Part shown: positions 63,242-64,000 of the stretch, in pieces
Numbering within the stretch: the first letter of the stretch is position 1
Layout: the number at the start of each line of letters is the position of its first letter
Origin: Bradyrhizobium frederickii
GTDB lineage: Bacteria; Pseudomonadota; Alphaproteobacteria; Rhizobiales; Xanthobacteraceae
Length of the DNA stretch: 64,000 bases
Assembly: GCF_004570865.1 (NCBI RefSeq)
Contig: NZ_SPQS01000003.1
Coordinates: forward strand, 248,001 to 312,000
Reading direction: 5' to 3'
The notes under the pieces: generated by a model
What the model was told of the DNA's origin: nothing
Databases searched by the model: none
The model's input: only the letters and a program-made list of their open reading frames with translations
Made by a program: the position numbers and the translations under genes

Positions 63242-63901
63242 ATGATCAAGAATTATCTCGAGCAGCTGCGGATCCAGCGCTGGGACGACCATCGCTACTA
63301 TCACCACAGCCGCATCAACCAGAGCCTGCACTTCGTCAGCGCGCTGAGCTTCCTGTTCGCCTATGTCTGGCTGTTTGTCGATCCCGTCGTCTCCGCGCTG
63401 GTCGGCTGGCTGGTCTCGATGACCTCGCGCCAGGCCGGCCACTTCTTCTTCGAGCCGCATACCTACGATCACGTCAACCAGGCGACGCACGAATACAAGG
63501 AAGAGATCAAGGTCGGCTACAACCTGCAGCGCAAGGTCGTGCTGATGGCGATCTGGGCGGCCTCGCCGCTGGTTCTGTTCCTCGATCCGACCCTGTTCGG
63601 CCTGTTCACGCCGTGGCAAGGCGCGACCGACTTCACGCGGCAGGTCGCCAAGATCTGGCTCGTGGTCGGCGGCGGCGGCCTGTTGTTCCGCACCGTGCAC
63701 CTGTTCTTCATCCGCGACGTCGAGACCGGCCTCGTCTGGATGACCAAGATCCTGACCGATCCGTTCCACGATCTGATGCTGTATCACAAGGCTCCGCTGG
63801 CGCTGATGCGCGGCGAGCTGATGGATCCCGGCCTGCACCTCAACCCCGAGCACACGCTGGGCCTGATCGGCGAGCCCACGCTCGAAGAGCAGCACGCCTG
63901 A
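63242..63901 (+). CDS. Hypothetical membrane protein, N-terminal half DUF962/Mpo1-like
   Basis: A 219-residue protein with four or five membrane helices. The N-terminal YYHHSRINQSLHFVSALSFL and the later SRQAGHFFFEPHTYDHVNQ resemble DUF962/Mpo1-type (2-hydroxy-fatty-acid dioxygenase) signatures (H-x-N-x3-H and Q-x-GHF-x-E), which suggests a possible iron-dependent fatty-acid activity. The C-terminal half, with GLVWMTKILTDPFHDLMLYHK, is unlike short DUF962 proteins. ATG 63242 has GGGGAAGAG upstream; a TTG 12 bases earlier is also in frame. Position after Pmt-like and GT genes fits lipid metabolism. Assignment is tentative. Confidence 0.6.
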   Translation: MIKNYLEQLRIQRWDDHRYYHHSRINQSLHFVSALSFLFAYVWLFVDPVVSALVGWLVSMTSRQAGHFFFEPHTYDHVNQATHEYKEEIKVGYNLQRKVVLMAIWAASPLVLFLDPTLFGLFTPWQGATDFTRQVAKIWLVVGGGGLLFRTVHLFFIRDVETGLVWMTKILTDPFHDLMLYHKAPLALMRGELMDPGLHLNPEHTLGLIGEPTLEEQHA

Positions 63902-63940
63902 TACGGCCCCTGCCCAGGTCGCGAATGTTTATGGTCTACG

Positions 63941-63968
63941 TCATGCCCGGGCTTGTCCCGGGCATCCA
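63941..63968. repeat. Palindromic repeat, probably cut by window end
   Basis: TCATGCCCGGG-CTTGT-CCCGGGCAT is the left arm of an element resembling the right arm at 40444-40467. The remainder probably lies beyond base 64000. Nothing else is seen after 63901. Confidence 0.55.
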
Positions 63969-64000
63969 CGTCTTGAAGCCATCGTGCGGAGACGCGTGGA

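Overview
The window is a GC-rich chromosomal segment from an alphaproteobacterium, almost certainly Bradyrhizobium or a close Nitrobacteraceae relative. The pointers are strong G/C third-position bias, an intracellular PHA depolymerase, a bacterioferritin gene behind an Irr-type iron box, TTAA-N7-TTAA (CtrA-type) DNA next to a FlbD-like DNA-binding protein, and many dispersed palindromic repeats of the kind that fill Bradyrhizobium intergenic regions. I see no rRNA, tRNA, CRISPR, phage or insertion sequence. The assignment is inference from sequence features, not a database match.

Layout. 1-13.7 kb: a fused peptide-ABC ATPase, a large SAM/cyclase/AAA/TPR signalling protein in a less GC-rich patch, PHA depolymerase, a GST, an enolase-superfamily enzyme, an AraC-GyrI regulator, an SMP-30 lactonase-like protein and a GNAT. 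13.9-24.7 kb: GMC oxidoreductase, a large structured non-coding element (about 15.95-16.57 kb), MoxR ATPase and its VWA partner, two sulfurtransferases, an L,D-transpeptidase and a hydroxyacid dehydrogenase. 24.9-34.8 kb: EttA, a lytic transglycosylase, small glycine-rich secreted proteins, the bfd/bfr iron-storage pair, and small hypothetical proteins including a collagen-like one. 34.8-40.4 kb: FlbD-like HTH protein, SDR, J-domain protein, two paralogous secreted mini-proteins, RidA and a Mug-like glycosylase.

40.4-45.5 kb is a thiamine operon on the minus strand: TPP riboswitch, thiO, thiS, thiG, thiE, thiC, with palindromic repeats inserted after thiS and after thiE and a terminator after thiC. 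45.6-49.9 kb: SLT protein, a two-component system and a PRC-barrel protein. 50-54.5 kb: a complete polyamine-type ABC importer (ATPase, binding protein, two permeases). 54.8-61.1 kb: DUF4403 protein, a beta-propeller/regulator operon divergent from a DUF899/membrane-protein pair, cytochrome c and a second L,D-transpeptidase. 61.3-63.9 kb: a likely membrane-lipid cluster (GT4 glycosyltransferase, Rhodobacter-type Pmt-like methyltransferase, DUF962-like membrane protein).

Most genes are stand-alone housekeeping or accessory genes. The clear co-functional groups are the thi operon, the polyamine-type importer, bfd/bfr, MoxR/CoxE, histidine kinase/response regulator, and the 56.6-59.7 kb locus. 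The items I find most worth a second look are the structured element at about 16 kb, the CtrA-site/FlbD-like gene, the collagen-like protein, the 56.6-59.7 kb locus, and repeat insertion inside the thi operon.
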